NCBI RefSeq assembly: GCF_002632485.1
Contig: NZ_NIBU01000022.1
Span: 1-58,826, forward strand
Direction of reading: 5' to 3'
Length of the DNA: 58,826 nt
Source: Xenorhabdus innexi
GTDB lineage: Bacteria; Pseudomonadota; Gammaproteobacteria; Enterobacterales; Enterobacteriaceae
Shown: positions 48,182 through 58,729 of the stretch, one piece after another
Position numbering within the stretch: position 1 is the first letter of the stretch
Layout of the letters: each line of letters starts with the position of its first letter
Made by a program: the position numbers and the translations under genes
The notes under the pieces: generated by a model
Database searches by the model: none
What the model saw: the letters and a program-made list of their open reading frames with translations, nothing else
Told to the model about the DNA's origin: nothing

Positions 48182-49528
48182 ATGTCTGGCATGCAGGCAC
48201 CAACTCAATCCAAACTCGATAAGTATTTTAAGATAACTGAACGTGGAAGCTCGGTACGTCAGGAGGTTCTTGCGGGGTTAACAACATTTCTGGCCATGGT
48301 TTATTCCGTGATTGTTGTACCGGGTATGCTTGGACAAGCAGGATTCCCTCATACCGCCGTATTTATTTCAGTATGTCTTGTGACCGGTATTGGTTCATTG
48401 CTGATGGGGTTATGGGTTAATCTGCCGATGGCGATTGGTTGTGCCATCTCACTAACAGCTTTCACGGCTTTTAGTCTGGTATTAGGGCAGCAGGTTAGTA
48501 TCCCTGTCGCATTGGGTGCTGTTTTTCTGATGGGATGTTTGTTTACTTTTATTTCTGTTAGTGGCATCCGGGCCTGGTTATTACGTAATATTCCAATGGG
48601 AATTGCACATGGAGCAGGAATTGGTATCGGTTTATTTTTGCTGCTGATTGCAGCAAATGGTGTCGGTCTGGTGATTAAAAATCCGAATGAAGGGTTACCG
48701 GTTGCTTTTGGTTCATTGACCGCTTTTCCAGTCTTTATGACTTTGCTTGGTCTGGCTGCGATTATCGGTCTGGAGAAGAAAAAAGTACCCGGTGGAATTT
48801 TGCTGGTTATTATCGCTATTTCAATCATTGGCCTGATTTTCGATCCCACTGTGAAATATCAGGGGTTTTTTAAATTACCAACATTAGGAGAAGACGGGCT
48901 TTCTCTGATGTTCAGTATGGATATCATGGGCGCTTTACAGCCTGTTGTACTGCCAAGTCTTCTTGCGCTGCTGATGACAGCCGTATTTGATGCTACAGGC
49001 ACTATCAGAGCCGTAGCCGGACAGGCTAATCTGTTGGATAAACGTGGACAGATTATCAATGGTAGCAGGGCATTAACTGCCGATTCTGTCAGCAGTATTT
49101 TTGCCGGTGCAATCGGCTCTTCGCCTGCTGGCGTTTATATTGAATCTGCCGCAGGAACCGCAGTAGGCGGAAAAACAGGGTTGACTGCCGCAATTGTCGG
49201 TATTCTGTTTCTGCTGATCTTATTTCTTTCTCCATTGTCATATCTGGTTCCGGCTTATGCTACTGCACCAGCTTTAATGTATGTCGGTCTGTTGATGCTG
49301 AGTAATGTGAGAAAGCTGAATTTTGATGATTCTGTTGATGCTGTATCAGGGCTGCTGTGCGCGGTATTTATCGTTCTGACCTGTAATATCGTGACAGGAA
49401 TTATGTTGGGTTTCAGTACGTTAGTTATCGGTCGTTTTTTTGCTGGTGAATGGCGTAAGCTGAATATTAGTACGGTAGTCATTGCCACCGTACTGGTGGT
49501 ATTCTATGCCAGTAGTTGGGCTATTTGA
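48182..49528 (+). CDS. ghxP: Guanine/hypoxanthine permease GhxP (NCS2/AzgA family)
   Basis: A 448-residue membrane protein with 12-14 helices, aligning end to end with E. coli GhxP (YjcD), for example [20 protein letters not shown], the [19 protein letters not shown] motif and [16 protein letters not shown]. It imports guanine and hypoxanthine with protons. GhxQ is a close paralogue, but the neighbour yjcE supports ghxP. The start is preceded by AGGGGA. A PurR box lies in front. Confidence 0.93.
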   Translation: MSGMQAPTQSKLDKYFKITERGSSVRQEVLAGLTTFLAMVYSVIVVPGMLGQAGFPHTAVFISVCLVTGIGSLLMGLWVNLPMAIGCAISLTAFTAFSLVLGQQVSIPVALGAVFLMGCLFTFISVSGIRAWLLRNIPMGIAHGAGIGIGLFLLLIAANGVGLVIKNPNEGLPVAFGSLTAFPVFMTLLGLAAIIGLEKKKVPGGILLVIIAISIIGLIFDPTVKYQGFFKLPTLGEDGLSLMFSMDIMGALQPVVLPSLLALLMTAVFDATGTIRAVAGQANLLDKRGQIINGSRALTADSVSSIFAGAIGSSPAGVYIESAAGTAVGGKTGLTAAIVGILFLLILFLSPLSYLVPAYATAPALMYVGLLMLSNVRKLNFDDSVDAVSGLLCAVFIVLTCNIVTGIMLGFSTLVIGRFFAGEWRKLNISTVVIATVLVVFYASSWAI

Positions 49529-49548
49529 CCAGCACGATCCTGAAAATG

Positions 49549-49575
49549 ATGCGCAGGTGGTTAAGTCCTGCGCAT
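49549..49575 (+). terminator. Hairpin after ghxP
   Basis: ATGCGCAGG (49549-49557) pairs with CCTGCGCAT (49567-49575). T-rich but interrupted sequence follows. Confidence 0.6.
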
Positions 49576-49798
49576 TTATTCCCTGCCAGATAATTTTTAA
49601 AACCTGTCAAATTTTCGACAAAACTCCTAAGATAAGTATAAAATAAGAAAATGGCTTGCGGGTCATTGATTCACAATGTGATTGTTTTTTGATTTTCCAG
49701 AATAACTTCAATTTATGTGGTTATTAGCGCTGTTATTAAAAGGGAAAAACAGTCACAATCTCTTCACCGACGGATTTTTGGCAATTTGTAAGGGTAAC

Positions 49799-51448
49799 AT
49801 GGAAATATTCTTTACTATCTTGATCTTGATTTTGGTGGTGTCAGTTTCTGGTGTTCTTACTAAAGTGATCCCGTTCCGTGTCCCTTTGCCGATAGTGCAA
49901 ATAGCAATGGGGGCGTTGCTGGCCTGGCCTCATTTTGGTTTACACGTTACTTTCGACCCTGAATTATTCCTCGTTTTACTTATCCCTCCTTTGTTATTTG
50001 TTGATGGCTGGAAAACACCGACCAGAGAATTTTTTCACCATGGGCGTGAAATCGTTATTCTGGTTTTAGTACTGGTTTTAGTCACAGTTGTTGGTATCGG
50101 TTATTTGATTTATTGGTTAATGCCGAGTATTCCGCTTATTGCGGCTTTTGCTCTGGCTGCCGTGTTGTCACCAACCGATGCCGTTGCTTTATCCTCGATT
50201 GTAGGGAAAGGTCGCATCCCTAAAAATATGATGAGTGTGCTGGAAGGTGAAGCGTTGATGAACGATGCTTCGGGTCTGGTTGCTCTGAAGTTTGCCGTGG
50301 CAATTGCCATGGGAACAATGGCATTTACAGTAACCGGCGCAACATTCGAATTCTTTAAAGTTGCGATTGGTGGTCTGGCATCGGGTGTTGCTGTCACTTG
50401 GTTGTACAGTAAATCACTGCGACTGATGAGCCGCTGGAGTGGGGATGATCCTGCTACTCAAATCATGTTTATGATGCTGTTGCCATTTGCGTCTTACATG
50501 ATTGCTGAACATATCGGTGTTTCCGGCATTCTGGCTGCTGTTGCGGCGGGTATGACTATCAGTACGGCTGGTGTGATCCGCAATGCACCTCTGGATATGC
50601 GTTTGCGCGCTGATAATGTCTGGGGAATGCTGGCGTTCGTGTTCAACGGGCTGGTGTTCATCATGCTGGGGTTACAGTTACCGGGGATTTGGGAAACGTC
50701 TGTTGCTCAGGCCGATCTCGACCCGCATGTAGAAACCTGGATGTTGTTCGCTGCGGTAGGTATCATTTATGGCGCTCTGTTATTGCTGCGGTTCTGCTGG
50801 TTATGGTTGATGAAGAATATCAGCAGGATCATGATGAAGAAAAAACCTCTGGAATTCGCAACCTACACGACACGTGAATTATGGCTGGCTTCATTTGCAG
50901 GTGTCCGCGGTGCCATTACTCTGGCTGGTGCACTGTCCGTCCCGCTTTTCCTGCCGGATGGTGATCCGTTCCCTGCCCGTTATCAGTTGATCTTTATTTC
51001 CGCAGGGGTGATCCTGTTCTCACTGTTTGTTGGTGTTATTGCTTTGCCACTCTTGCTGAGAGGCATGAAAGTGGGAGATAAACAGGCTGATCTTGATGAA
51101 ATCAGAATGGCAAAAGCAGCAATGGCTGAAGTTGCGATTGTCAGTATGAATAAAATGGAAGAGCGCCTGTCTGCCAGCACAGAAGAAAAACTGGATGCCG
51201 AAGTGATTAGTGAAGTCGCTTCCCGGGTTACCGGCTACTTACGGCGTCGTACTGCGGGGACAGATGAGGGCGAACACAACTTGCAGATTGAAGAGTTGGA
51301 GCGCCGTTTCCGTCTGACTGCGTTACGGGCTGAAAGAGGGGAGCTGTACCACTTGCGCGCAACCCGTAAAGTCAGTAACGAAACATTACAGACACTTTTG
51401 CATGACCTTGATCTGCTTGAAGCATTACTAGTGGATAAATCCCAATAA
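49799..51448 (+). CDS. yjcE: CPA1-family Na+/H+ antiporter YjcE
   Basis: 549 residues from ATG 49799, exactly the E. coli YjcE length; an ATG at 49715 would add 28 residues with no counterpart, and AAGGG lies just before 49799. About 12 helices include the conserved ion site ALMNDASGLVALKFAVA and SPTDAVALSSIVG, followed by a cytoplasmic tail with coiled-coil tendency (RMAKAAMAEVAIVSMNKMEERL). It exchanges Na+ or K+ for protons. It follows ghxP as in E. coli and is followed by yigM after two bases. Confidence 0.93.
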   Translation: MEIFFTILILILVVSVSGVLTKVIPFRVPLPIVQIAMGALLAWPHFGLHVTFDPELFLVLLIPPLLFVDGWKTPTREFFHHGREIVILVLVLVLVTVVGIGYLIYWLMPSIPLIAAFALAAVLSPTDAVALSSIVGKGRIPKNMMSVLEGEALMNDASGLVALKFAVAIAMGTMAFTVTGATFEFFKVAIGGLASGVAVTWLYSKSLRLMSRWSGDDPATQIMFMMLLPFASYMIAEHIGVSGILAAVAAGMTISTAGVIRNAPLDMRLRADNVWGMLAFVFNGLVFIMLGLQLPGIWETSVAQADLDPHVETWMLFAAVGIIYGALLLLRFCWLWLMKNISRIMMKKKPLEFATYTTRELWLASFAGVRGAITLAGALSVPLFLPDGDPFPARYQLIFISAGVILFSLFVGVIALPLLLRGMKVGDKQADLDEIRMAKAAMAEVAIVSMNKMEERLSASTEEKLDAEVISEVASRVTGYLRRRTAGTDEGEHNLQIEELERRFRLTALRAERGELYHLRATRKVSNETLQTLLHDLDLLEALLVDKSQ

Positions 51449-51450
51449 AT

Positions 51451-52350
51451 ATGTGGCTATTAACGATCACAACACTTTTGTGGGCCGCTTCATTCAGCCT
51501 GATCGGAGCTTATCTTGCCGGTCAGGTTGATAGTTGGTTTTCCGTACTGGTCAGAGTCGTGCTGGCTGCTTTGGTATTCCTGCCATTCCTGCGCTGGCGC
51601 GGGTTATCACTGAAAGTGATTTCGCTATATATGGCAGTGGGTGCTTGCCAGCTGGGTGTGATGTACCTGTTTGTATTTCATGCGTACCACTATCTGACAG
51701 TGGCAGAGTTTTTGCTGTTTACGGTCATGACACCTCTGTATGTCACACTGATATACGATTTACTGAAGCGTCAGCGGTTGCGTTGGGGTTATGCACTCAG
51801 TTCACTGCTGGCTGTTGCTGGAGCGGCGATTATCCGTTATGACCGGCTGAGTGAATCTTTTTGGATAGGTTTGATTCTGGTGCAATTGGCAAATATTTCC
51901 TTTGCTATTGGTCAGGTTGGTTATAAGCGTTTGATGGAAACGAACCCGCTTCCACAGAGAGTGGCAATTTCATGGTTCTATTTAGGTGCCTGTGTTGTTG
52001 CAATTATCGGCTGGTTAGTTTTTGGTAATCCACAGAAGCTACCGACAACCCAATTACAATGGGGGGTTCTGATCTGGTTAGGTGCAGGCGCCTCGGGTAT
52101 TGGTTACTTTATGTGGAACTATGGCGTAACTCAGGTTGATACCGGAACACTGGCAATTATGAATAATATGCTGGTTCCGGCTGGTTTACTGGTTAACTTT
52201 GTAATCTGGCAGCAGCATCCTGATTGGCTGAACTTCACCATTGGAGGCAGCTTGATTGTTGCATCGCTTTGGGTGCATCACCGCTGGATACTGAAACCCG
52301 CTTTACAAACGGCAGGTTATCCACCGCGTGCTGGCGCGAAGAACGAATAA
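51451..52350 (+). CDS. yigM: Biotin transporter YigM (DMT/EamA superfamily)
   Basis: 299 residues and ten membrane helices as two EamA repeats. It matches E. coli YigM closely ([66 protein letters not shown]), a protein shown to import biotin. As in E. coli it neighbours metR. It starts two bases after yjcE, so co-transcription with that gene is likely. Its last 116 bases overlap the convergent end of metR. Confidence 0.9.
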   Translation: MWLLTITTLLWAASFSLIGAYLAGQVDSWFSVLVRVVLAALVFLPFLRWRGLSLKVISLYMAVGACQLGVMYLFVFHAYHYLTVAEFLLFTVMTPLYVTLIYDLLKRQRLRWGYALSSLLAVAGAAIIRYDRLSESFWIGLILVQLANISFAIGQVGYKRLMETNPLPQRVAISWFYLGACVVAIIGWLVFGNPQKLPTTQLQWGVLIWLGAGASGIGYFMWNYGVTQVDTGTLAIMNNMLVPAGLLVNFVIWQQHPDWLNFTIGGSLIVASLWVHHRWILKPALQTAGYPPRAGAKNE

Positions 52351-53191
52351 ATGTATCAATAGCCGGTTGGTGTTGCTCTCCTTTACGGCAGGCAGCGTAC
52401 AACCGGCTCCATAAACCCTCTCCCAACGTCTGTGTGACAACTAAACCCTGCCTTTCAAATGTTTCCACAGCCCAGTGAGGTAATGCTGCAATACCTAAGC
52501 GAGCTGCCACCATTTGGATGAGTAACAGAGTGTTATCAACGGTTTTCAGGGTTGGAGTAACTTCGGCAGGCTGGAGAAAGCGTCTCCAAATATCAAAACG
52601 TTGCCGTTGAACAGGATAAATCAGTAATGTTTCCGGCGCGAGATCCTGTGGCTGAATATCCCGCTGATTAGCTAATGGATGATCCGGTGCTACCACTAAC
52701 TTTACTTCATAATCAAACAACGGCGTATAGTGGAAATTACTGTCGGGAATAATATCGGATGTCAGTACAATATCCAGCTCCTTTTGTTGCAGTGCCGGTT
52801 GTGGATCAAACGTTACCCCTGATTTGAAATCCACATTCACCAGAGGCCAGCTTTCCCGGAAAAGCTTTAATGCTGGCGTGAGCCATTGAATACAGCTGTG
52901 ACATTCAATCGCAATGCGCAGATTAGTTTCCTCCGGCTCATTGCACTCGCTCAGGGATGCTTTGATCATAGGTAACACCTGCTCAGCCAGCTTCAGCAGA
53001 ACTTCTCCCTGATGTGTGAGTTGCAGCGGCTGACTTTTACGAATGAAAAGTTTGTATCCCAGACGGTGTTCTAATTCACTGAACTGATGTGAAAGAGCAG
53101 ATTGAGTCTGATGTAAATGATTCGCCGCTGCTGCTAATGAGCCACAGAGGTTTAATGCTTGCAATGTTTTTAAGTGTTTAATCTCGATCAT
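52235..53191 (-). CDS. metR: LysR-type regulator MetR
   Basis: Activator of metE and other methionine genes with homocysteine as co-regulator. It has 318 residues. The N-terminal winged helix is at 1-60 ([32 protein letters not shown] region), followed by the effector domain. [14 protein letters not shown] and [16 protein letters not shown] are identical to E. coli. It diverges from metE, with a MetR box lying across its own start codon, implying autoregulation. Confidence 0.96.
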   Translation of the reverse strand: MIEIKHLKTLQALNLCGSLAAAANHLHQTQSALSHQFSELEHRLGYKLFIRKSQPLQLTHQGEVLLKLAEQVLPMIKASLSECNEPEETNLRIAIECHSCIQWLTPALKLFRESWPLVNVDFKSGVTFDPQPALQQKELDIVLTSDIIPDSNFHYTPLFDYEVKLVVAPDHPLANQRDIQPQDLAPETLLIYPVQRQRFDIWRRFLQPAEVTPTLKTVDNTLLLIQMVAARLGIAALPHWAVETFERQGLVVTQTLGEGLWSRLYAACRKGEQHQPAIDTFIRSSRQHAVDNLPFVKRVSVSSGDAPKAMQQSSCLQW

Positions 53192-53203
53192 GAAAAACCT
53201 TCA
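53191..53203. promoter_or_regulatory. MetR binding site
   Basis: TGAAAAACCTTCA fits the MetR consensus TGAANNNNNTTCA exactly. It begins at the first base of the metR start codon and lies 97 bases before metE, suitable for activating metE and repressing metR. Confidence 0.8.
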
Positions 53204-53255
53204 GGTTGATGATGAATAATTTGCGCTTGAGGTTTATACATTACCTGTTGATTAT

Positions 53256-53279
53256 AGAAGTGTAAACATCTAGACGGCT
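53256..53279. promoter_or_regulatory. MetJ operator: three tandem met boxes
   Basis: AGAAGTGT, AAACATCT and AGACGGCT stand end to end and match the met box AGACGTCT at 6, 6 and 7 of 8 positions. They lie 21-44 bases before the metE start. MetJ with SAM should repress metE here. Confidence 0.65.
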
Positions 53280-53299
53280 AAAATTTGCAGGGTGACGAC

Positions 53300-55579
53300 A
53301 TGACAGTTTTAAATCATACATTGGGTTTTCCACGTATCGGATTGAAAAGAGAGCTAAAAAAAGCACAAGAAAGCTATTGGGCAGGTAAAATTTCTCAACA
53401 AGAATTGCTGGAAACAGGCCGTGAATTACGTGCACGTCACTGGCAGCAGCAAAAAGAAGCAGGAGTAGATTTAATTCCTGTTGGTGATTTCGCTTGGTAT
53501 GACCAGGTATTGACAACCAGCCTGCTGTTGGGGAACGTTCCTCCCCGCCATCAAAATGAAGATGGAAATATTGATTTAGATACCTTATTCCGCATTGCTC
53601 GTGGTCGGGCACCGACAGGTACTCCGGCTGCCGCATCAGAAATGACGAAGTGGTTCAATACGAATTACCATTATATTGTCCCAGAGTTTCAGGAAGGGCA
53701 GGAATTCAAACTGGGATGGACTCAATTGCTGGATGAAGTCGATGAAGCACTGGCATTGGGATATAACGTCAAACCTGTTTTACTGGGGCCGGTTACTTAC
53801 TTATGGCTTGGAAAAGTCAAAGGCAAAGCTTTTGAACGCCTCTCTTTGCTGGCGGACATCCTGCCGGTATATCAACAGGTACTGAGTGAACTGGCAAAAC
53901 GTGGCATTGAATGGGTACAGATAGACGAACCAGCGTTAGTACTGGAACTGCCAGAAGAGTGGCTGGCTGCATTCCCGACTGCTTATCAGGCAATTCAGGG
54001 GCAGGTTAAGTTACTGCTGACAACTTACTTTGATAGCATTAGTCATAATCTGGCGACCATCAAATCATTGCCGGTACAGGGTCTGCATGTTGATTTAGTT
54101 GCAGGGCAGGATTCACTGGATGAACTGCATAAATCGTTACCTGAAACACTTCTGCTTTCGTTGGGAGTGGTAAACGGGCGTAATGTCTGGCGAGCAGATT
54201 TGAGTGCAAAATATGATCTTGTTACGCCGTTACTCGGTAAACGGGATATTTGGATCGGGACTTCCTGCTCATTATTACACAGCCCGATTGATCTAAATGA
54301 TGAAACGGGATTGGACGAAGAAGTTAAGAGTTGGTTTGCCTTTGCATTACAAAAATGTGCGGAACTTTCTCTGTTATCTCAGGCATTGAATGCTCCGCAA
54401 GGCAGCAAACAGTCTGAACTGGACCATTACAGTGCGCCAATTCGTGCCCGCCGCAGCTCTGTGAGAGTGAATAATCCGGCTGTAGCAGAACGTCTTAACA
54501 AGATTCAGGCGCAGGATAGCGAACGTAATCAAATTTATTCGGAACGTGCCAGACTTCAGCGTCAACGTTATAAACTTCCTTTGTGGCCGACAACAACGAT
54601 AGGCTCTTTCCCCCAGACAACAGAGATTCGCGGCTTACGTCTGGATTTCAAGAAAGGCCGTGTTGATGGCAATCATTATCGCACTAATATCAGTGAACAT
54701 ATTAAACAGGCGATCACTGAGCAGGAGCGACTGGGGTTAGATGTGCTGGTGCATGGTGAAGCCGAACGTAATGACATGGTGGAATATTTCGGTGAACATT
54801 TTGACGGCTACGTCTTTACCCAAAACGGTTGGGTACAGAGTTATGGTTCCCGCTGTGTTAAACCACCGGTCATTATCGGAGATATCAGCCGTCCGCAAGC
54901 CATCACCGTCGATTGGGCAACTTATGCACAATCCCTGACCGATAAGCCAGTAAAAGGCATGTTAACCGGGCCGGTAACCATTCTTTGCTGGTCATTCCCG
55001 AGGGAAGATATCAGCCGGGAAACTATTGCCAAACAGATTGCGCTGGCTCTGCGTGATGAAGTGGATGATTTGCAGAAGGCTGGTATTGGCATTATCCAGA
55101 TTGATGAACCAGCACTGCGCGAAGGTTTGCCGCTGCGCCGGGAAGAGTGGCAGGCATATCTGGACTGGGCAGTAGATGCCTTTAAGCTCAGTGCAGCCAT
55201 TGCGGAAGACGATACCCAGATTCATACCCATATGTGTTATTGCGAGTTCAATGACATCATGCCTTCCATTGCAGCACTGGATGCGGATGTTATCACCATT
55301 GAAACTTCTCGCTCAGATATGGAATTGTTGGATTCGTTTGAAGACTTCTCATATCCGAATGAGATCGGGCCGGGGGTGTATGACATTCACTCACCGAATG
55401 TGCCGAGTGTTGAATGGATTGAAGCCTTATTGCGTAAAGCTGCTGAACGTATCCCTGTTGAACGTTTATGGGTTAACCCCGACTGTGGTTTGAAAACGAG
55501 AGGTTGGGTAGAAACCCGCCAGTCATTGGCAAATATGGTTGAAGCAGCAAAACGTCTGCGTGATTCAGTGAATAACTAA
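53300..55579 (+). CDS. metE: Cobalamin-independent methionine synthase MetE
   Basis: Transfers a methyl group from methyl-tetrahydrofolate triglutamate to homocysteine, forming methionine. It has 759 residues from ATG 53300 (E. coli 753); an ATG five codons upstream is less likely because the GGGTGACG ribosome site fits 53300 and E. coli starts [12 protein letters not shown]. Zinc ligands are in the C-terminal barrel: HTHMCYCEF and NPDCGLKTR, with a glutamate in [15 protein letters not shown]. Controlled by MetR and MetJ sites upstream. A terminator follows. Confidence 0.97.
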   Translation: MTVLNHTLGFPRIGLKRELKKAQESYWAGKISQQELLETGRELRARHWQQQKEAGVDLIPVGDFAWYDQVLTTSLLLGNVPPRHQNEDGNIDLDTLFRIARGRAPTGTPAAASEMTKWFNTNYHYIVPEFQEGQEFKLGWTQLLDEVDEALALGYNVKPVLLGPVTYLWLGKVKGKAFERLSLLADILPVYQQVLSELAKRGIEWVQIDEPALVLELPEEWLAAFPTAYQAIQGQVKLLLTTYFDSISHNLATIKSLPVQGLHVDLVAGQDSLDELHKSLPETLLLSLGVVNGRNVWRADLSAKYDLVTPLLGKRDIWIGTSCSLLHSPIDLNDETGLDEEVKSWFAFALQKCAELSLLSQALNAPQGSKQSELDHYSAPIRARRSSVRVNNPAVAERLNKIQAQDSERNQIYSERARLQRQRYKLPLWPTTTIGSFPQTTEIRGLRLDFKKGRVDGNHYRTNISEHIKQAITEQERLGLDVLVHGEAERNDMVEYFGEHFDGYVFTQNGWVQSYGSRCVKPPVIIGDISRPQAITVDWATYAQSLTDKPVKGMLTGPVTILCWSFPREDISRETIAKQIALALRDEVDDLQKAGIGIIQIDEPALREGLPLRREEWQAYLDWAVDAFKLSAAIAEDDTQIHTHMCYCEFNDIMPSIAALDADVITIETSRSDMELLDSFEDFSYPNEIGPGVYDIHSPNVPSVEWIEALLRKAAERIPVERLWVNPDCGLKTRGWVETRQSLANMVEAAKRLRDSVNN

Positions 55580-55589
55580 GGTTTCAACC

Positions 55590-55629
55590 AGCCCGCCTCA
55601 GGATCAGAAAAAGATAATTGAGGCGGGCT
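55590..55629. terminator. Terminator between metE and yidB
   Basis: AGCCCGCCTCA (55590-55600) pairs perfectly with TGAGGCGGGCT (55619-55629). It sits between two convergent genes and is GC-rich. Confidence 0.88.
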
Positions 55630-55636
55630 AATTAAT

Positions 55637-56029
55637 TTATTTGGTCAGTAACTTATCTTTCAATAAATTCATCGCTACTGATTTCAGATCGAGATTTTCA
55701 GGGACTTCACCATTTGGTGTGGCCTTATCGATCAGATTAGGCAAATGTTGTGAAATGAGTGATGAAGCTTCATTGGGGTCGATACCCATTTTCTCTGCTA
55801 ATTTCTGGATGGTGGAAGAGCCAAAAACAGAAGAAACCTGATCGGCATGAATCGCCGTATTTTCTCCTGTACCAATCCACGAATGAATTGTGTCGTTCAA
55901 TCCTTGTTGGGAAAATTTTTCAACAACTCCACTTATTCCTCCCTGACCTTCAACCCAGTCCATTATATGCTGGATTTGTTGGCTTTTATCCCGACTCAGC
56001 ATATTTGAAATCTGATCAAAAAAGCTCAT
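55637..56029 (-). CDS. YidB-like DUF937 family protein
   Basis: 130 residues from ATG 56029, which follows GGGGGAA; an upstream ATG at 56068 is in frame but lacks support. It resembles E. coli YidB in the IMDWVEGQGGISGVVEKFSQQGL, WIGTGEN and SSLISQHLPNLIDKATPNGEV segments. There is no signal peptide and the function is unknown. Helical and hydrophilic. Confidence 0.88.
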   Translation of the reverse strand: MSFFDQISNMLSRDKSQQIQHIMDWVEGQGGISGVVEKFSQQGLNDTIHSWIGTGENTAIHADQVSSVFGSSTIQKLAEKMGIDPNEASSLISQHLPNLIDKATPNGEVPENLDLKSVAMNLLKDKLLTK

Positions 56030-56414
56030 CGTAATTCCCCCTTTTTGAGGTATTACCAACTCACTCAATATAAAACACTAATATTTGTGCTTTAACAGGA
56101 ATGAATAAGTGTAAATGCTATAAAGAAAAGGATAATTCAATATTTAATTATAAAATAGCACAGTATTTTTAAGCTGGTTTATTTTAGAAAAATGGAATAC
56201 TTCTTCATTGAGTATTTTTACTTATGTGAGTCACAACGTTGTGTTAAATAGTATTTTCAATATCATGAAAATAAAATTATTAAATTCAATTAATTAGTTA
56301 ATTACCATCTTATGATAGACGCATCTTTAATGTGACATCAGTCGTTTTTTTGTGAAATTATCTATGTGAAGATCAGAAAGGTAACAAAGGTATCAAAAAA
56401 CACCAGGGAACCTC
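56030..56414. other. AT-rich promoter region of ltnD-otnK with a palindrome
   Basis: 385 bases without a gene. The palindrome CACAACGTTGTG (56232-56243) has the central CG of LacI/PurR-type operators and could bind a local regulator; no regulator gene is in the window. Confidence 0.5.
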
Positions 56415-57323
56415 ATGAAAAATTTAATACAAAAAATAGGGGTAATAGGACTGGGTGCGATGGGTATGGGGATCGCGCAGTCTTTAATAAGAGCAGGTAT
56501 TTCAACCTATGGATTTGATATAAATAATAAAGCCTGCGAAAAATTAAAAAAAATAGGAGCAATAGAGGTAGCTAATAGTCCAGCAAGGAGTGTATCAGAA
56601 CTGGATGCTCTTTTGTTCGTTGTGGTTAACGGTGCACAAGTCGAAAATATTTTGTTTGGTGGAGAAAATCCACTAGTCAAACAGCTTAAAGCTGGGGCTT
56701 GTATTGTTATACATAGCACTATTTCTGCCGAGCAGGCACAAAATTTTGCTATTCGTTTACAGGAGTATCATATCAATATGCTTGATGCTCCAATCTCAGG
56801 AGGGGCACTTAAAGCTGAACAGGGGAAATTAACTGTTATGGTCTCTGGTTCTTCTGAGTTGTTTGAAAAAATGAAACCAATTTTTGATGTTACCTCAGAG
56901 CGTCTATATTACATTGGTAATAAAATTGGTCAGGGTTCAACGGTTAAAATGATCCATCAATTATTGGCAGGAGTACATATTGCTGTTGCGGCAGAAAGTA
57001 TGGCTCTTGCCGCTAAGGCAGGAATTTCATTGGACTTAATGTACGATATTGTAACGCATGCAGCGGGAAATTCATGGATGTTTGAAAACCGCATTCCTCA
57101 CATTTTGTCTGGAGATTATACACCTAAATCTTCTGTAGATATTTTTGTTAAAGATTTGGGTATTGTACTTGAAGCCGGTAAGACGATGAAATTTCCGCTG
57201 CCAATGGCTGCAACAGCACATCAGATGTTTCTAGCAGCCAGTAATGAAGGGTTTGGTCAGTGGGATGATAGTGCTGTTATCAAGACATTTAAAGGAATAA
57301 CTTTACCAGAGAAAAAATCATGA
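56415..57323 (+). CDS. ltnD: L-threonate dehydrogenase-type beta-hydroxyacid dehydrogenase LtnD
   Basis: 302 residues. The NAD loop VIGLGAMGMGIAQSL (10-24) is followed by substrate motif DAPISGGALKAEQGKLTVM (124-142) and catalytic K178 in GSTVKMIHQLLAG. This matches YgbJ/LtnD enzymes that oxidise L-threonate or D-erythronate at C2 to the 3-oxo-tetronate. 2-hydroxy-3-oxopropionate reductase is the alternative, but the adjoining kinase supports LtnD. It overlaps otnK by four bases (ATGA). Confidence 0.87.
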   Translation: MKNLIQKIGVIGLGAMGMGIAQSLIRAGISTYGFDINNKACEKLKKIGAIEVANSPARSVSELDALLFVVVNGAQVENILFGGENPLVKQLKAGACIVIHSTISAEQAQNFAIRLQEYHINMLDAPISGGALKAEQGKLTVMVSGSSELFEKMKPIFDVTSERLYYIGNKIGQGSTVKMIHQLLAGVHIAVAAESMALAAKAGISLDLMYDIVTHAAGNSWMFENRIPHILSGDYTPKSSVDIFVKDLGIVLEAGKTMKFPLPMAATAHQMFLAASNEGFGQWDDSAVIKTFKGITLPEKKS

Positions 57324-58612
57324 CTATTAAGTTGGGAGTCATTGCTGATGATTTCACTGGAGCAACTGATATCGCCAGTCTTATGGTACAAAATGGCTGG
57401 CAGGTTGCTTTATTATTGAGTATTCCTGATGACAGCACATTTATCCCACATGATGTAGATGCCATTATTATTAGTTTAAAGAGTCGTTCATGCCCTGTTG
57501 ATGAATCCATTGAGCAATCCCTTAAAGCTTGTAGATGGCTGAGGCAAAAAGCTAATTGCTCAAGATTGTTTTTTAAGTATTGTTCTACTTTTGATTCCAC
57601 AATAAAAGGAAATATTGGTCCAGTTACAGATGTTTTAATGGATGAGCTTCAAATAGATCTTTGTTTGATTTGTCCGGCACTACCTATTAATGGGCGGACA
57701 GTAGTTTACGGTTATTTATTTGTTAATGGACAATTATTAAACGAAAGTGACATGCAATATCATCCAATTAATCCCATGAAAGATTCTAATCTATTACGCT
57801 TAATGGAGCAGCAATCAAGAGGTACTGCGGGATTAGTTGATATAAATTGTGTTCGTCAGGGAGAGTTATCTATTCGGGATCGTCTGTGTCAATTACGTTG
57901 TAAAGGTATTCGCTACGCCGTGGTAGATACTTTGCTTATGGATGATTTATTACTCGTTGCACAAGCTGCTCATGATATGACATTAATCACTGGTGGTTCA
58001 GGGTTAGGAGGGGCAATTGCTCGCTACTGTTCGGGAGGAAATTCAGAAAAAACATCAATAAAAAAGCTCCCATTGCCCCGAAATAGAAGGATGGTTATTC
58101 TTTCAGGAAGTTGTTCTGTCATGACATATCGCCAAGTCTTGGAGTACAAAAAAATAGCGTCCACAATGGAGTTAGATATAGATAAATGCATTAATAATCC
58201 TGATTATATCCATCTTTTGGTTGATTGGATTATTCAGCAGCCAATGAAAGGTTTGGCTCCTATGTTGTATACGACACGGCCGCCAGGAGTATTAAAATTA
58301 ACTCATAATCAGTATGAATCTTTTCAAGTCAGTAAAATAATTGAACAACTTTTTGCGCAAATTGCTAACGAGCTGAGGCAGAAAGATTTCAATACTTTTA
58401 TCATCACGGGGGGAGAAACCTCAGGTAAGGTAGTGCAAAGCTTAGGAATTAATCAGGTGGGAATTGGTGCAATTATTGCGCATGGAGTCCCTTGGGTATA
58501 TGACTTGCAAAGTGATTGTTGGTTAGCATTGAAGTCCGGTAATTTTGGTGAGGTTGACTTTTTTCATTATGCTCAGGAAATATTTCATGAATTAGGAAGT
58601 AATAACGAATAA
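57320..58612 (+). CDS. otnK: 3-oxo-tetronate kinase OtnK (YgbK family)
   Basis: 430 residues. The N-terminal GVIADDFTGATDIASLM and FFKYCSTFDSTIKGNIGPVTDVLM bind the four-carbon acid sugar. The C-terminal nucleotide domain has ITGGSGLGGAIA, LSGSCSVMT and ITGGETSGKVVQSLGI. It phosphorylates the LtnD product at C4. The pathway then needs the OtnC decarboxylase, usually the next gene. Here it is absent from the remaining 214 bases, so that step may be encoded elsewhere or lost. Confidence 0.9.
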   Translation: MTIKLGVIADDFTGATDIASLMVQNGWQVALLLSIPDDSTFIPHDVDAIIISLKSRSCPVDESIEQSLKACRWLRQKANCSRLFFKYCSTFDSTIKGNIGPVTDVLMDELQIDLCLICPALPINGRTVVYGYLFVNGQLLNESDMQYHPINPMKDSNLLRLMEQQSRGTAGLVDINCVRQGELSIRDRLCQLRCKGIRYAVVDTLLMDDLLLVAQAAHDMTLITGGSGLGGAIARYCSGGNSEKTSIKKLPLPRNRRMVILSGSCSVMTYRQVLEYKKIASTMELDIDKCINNPDYIHLLVDWIIQQPMKGLAPMLYTTRPPGVLKLTHNQYESFQVSKIIEQLFAQIANELRQKDFNTFIITGGETSGKVVQSLGINQVGIGAIIAHGVPWVYDLQSDCWLALKSGNFGEVDFFHYAQEIFHELGSNNE

Positions 58613-58729
58613 TATGAGGTAGTACAAAAAGTACGAGACAGCTTCGATGAATACAAAATGGAAATTTTATTTATTGAAGGTATATATTCAGTGTGTATTT
58701 TAAAATCTATTTTTGGATTGAGTATAACT

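Noticed and set aside
48349-48849. 166-codon leftward frame inside ghxP
   Set aside because: Antisense to a conserved permease; its length follows from the codon bias of the sense strand.
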